DNA of 64,000 nt from the NCBI RefSeq assembly GCF_027158485.1, contig NZ_JAMKYJ010000010.1; one strand, written 5' to 3'. Each line of letters begins with the position of its first letter. Position 1 is the first letter of the stretch. A model generated the notes under the pieces. It did not search any database. It was not told where the DNA came from and worked only from the letters and a program-made list of their open reading frames with translations. Made by a program: the position numbers and the translations under genes. Positions 63,399-64,000 of this stretch are shown in pieces. Source of the DNA: Oxalobacter formigenes. GTDB lineage: Bacteria > Pseudomonadota > Gammaproteobacteria > Burkholderiales > Burkholderiaceae_D.

Positions 63399-64000
63399 AT
63401 TTCAATTGCCAGTTTAGGGTTTCACCTGCCATGAGGGGAATCACCCTGTTCTCACCAAATGGAAGATCCTGCGGGATTGTCCATTCTTTTTTAACCAGTG
63501 TGATTTTGTTCCGGTTAACGTTTTGATTGTAGAATTTTGGTCCGTTGATGCTGGTAAACCACTCGATTTTCTCCAATGCACCGATTTCATCAAAAGCCTG
63601 AACATAGAGTTCAATGGCATGCAAGGCGGTATAGCACCCCGCACATCCGCAAGCGTTTTCTTTCGCGCCCTGCGCATGAGGAGCCGAATCGGTTCCCATA
63701 AAGAAACGCCTGTTCTCTGTCGAAACGGCTTTTAGCAGGGCTTGTCTGTTTTCTTCCCTCTTCAGGATAGGCAGGCAATAGTAATGTGGCCTGATACCGC
63801 CCTGAAAGAGGCTGTTACGGTTGAAAAGGAGGTGGTGGGCAGTAACGGTCGCCCCGATGTATCCTTCGGCCTCTGAGACGTATTGTGCGGCTTCCCTGGT
63901 GGTTATATGTTCGAATACGATCTTCAGATCCGGCAGTTTTTTACGGAGTGGTATCAGAACCCTGTCGATGAAAACGGCTTCCCGGTCGAAAATATCGATA
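63397..64000 (-). CDS. pyrC: Dihydroorotase (3' part, runs off the window)
   Basis: Cyclises carbamoyl aspartate to dihydroorotate in pyrimidine synthesis. The frame is open from the right edge; about 200 C-terminal residues are visible. Zinc-ligand motifs are VFEHITTREAAQYV (His), TAHHLLFNRN (His) and FFMGTDSAPH (Asp) with the following CGCAGCYTA. These are the E. coli PyrC type (class II). Start and the first His pair lie beyond 64000. Confidence 0.95.
   Translation of the reverse strand, partial: IDIFDREAVFIDRVLIPLRKKLPDLKIVFEHITTREAAQYVSEAEGYIGATVTAHHLLFNRNSLFQGGIRPHYYCLPILKREENRQALLKAVSTENRRFFMGTDSAPHAQGAKENACGCAGCYTALHAIELYVQAFDEIGALEKIEWFTSINGPKFYNQNVNRNKITLVKKEWTIPQDLPFGENRVIPLMAGETLNWQLK

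Overview
The window reads as the chromosome of a betaproteobacterium, most likely Oxalobacteraceae and probably Oxalobacter or a close relative. The evidence is the gene order: pilD-coaE-zapD-yacG, slmA, yidC-yidD-rnpA-rpmH / dnaA-dnaN-gyrB, and parB-parA-rsmG-mnmG. Base composition looks close to half GC, and the gene set suits low-oxygen life (hybrid cluster protein, NsrR, an FNR-type site). The genus is an inference; no oxalate gene is present to confirm it.

Layout. 1-9650: a Sel1-repeat protein, riboflavin genes ribE-ribD, glyA, a tautomerase, a cation/proton antiporter, two envelope proteins, an OsmC protein and a YecA-family protein. 9656-13230: a four-gene phosphite operon, ptxABCD (ABC importer plus phosphite dehydrogenase), read on the minus strand from a promoter with a Pho-box-like element. 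14091-17494: a nitrosative-stress unit, hcp-hcr-nsrR, with a perfect 25-bp inverted repeat over the hcp promoter.

17646-27444 is a 9.8-kb integrated island in the 3' end of tRNA-Thr(CGT). It has a P4-type tyrosine integrase, an AlpA regulator coupled to an HUH-type Rep, its own HTH regulator with two operator-like sites, and AT-rich cargo. The cargo is an OLD-like ATPase/Toprim protein beside a D12-class adenine methylase (a candidate defence pair), a Sel1 lipoprotein, a TM2 protein, a secreted protein and an HD protein. This island is the best place to look for something undescribed.

27647-43863: a decayed LTA-synthase-like sulfatase, dsbC, an EamA transporter, metH, an M61 peptidase, trpC-trpD-trpG without an adjacent trpE, then yacG-zapD-coaE-pilD, slmA and a HAD nucleotidase. 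43896-64000: the replication and partition region (yidC, yidD, rnpA, rpmH, dnaA, dnaN, gyrB), an AI-2E-type permease, small conserved proteins, an aminopeptidase P homologue, hpt, parB, parA, rsmG and mnmG. A perfect parS site and a very AT-rich candidate origin follow, then a malic enzyme and the 3' part of pyrC, which runs off the window.

How they fit: ptxABCD would import phosphite and oxidise it to phosphate under phosphate starvation. hcp-hcr-nsrR would detect and remove nitric oxide. ParA/ParB, parS, DnaA and SlmA link replication, segregation and division.
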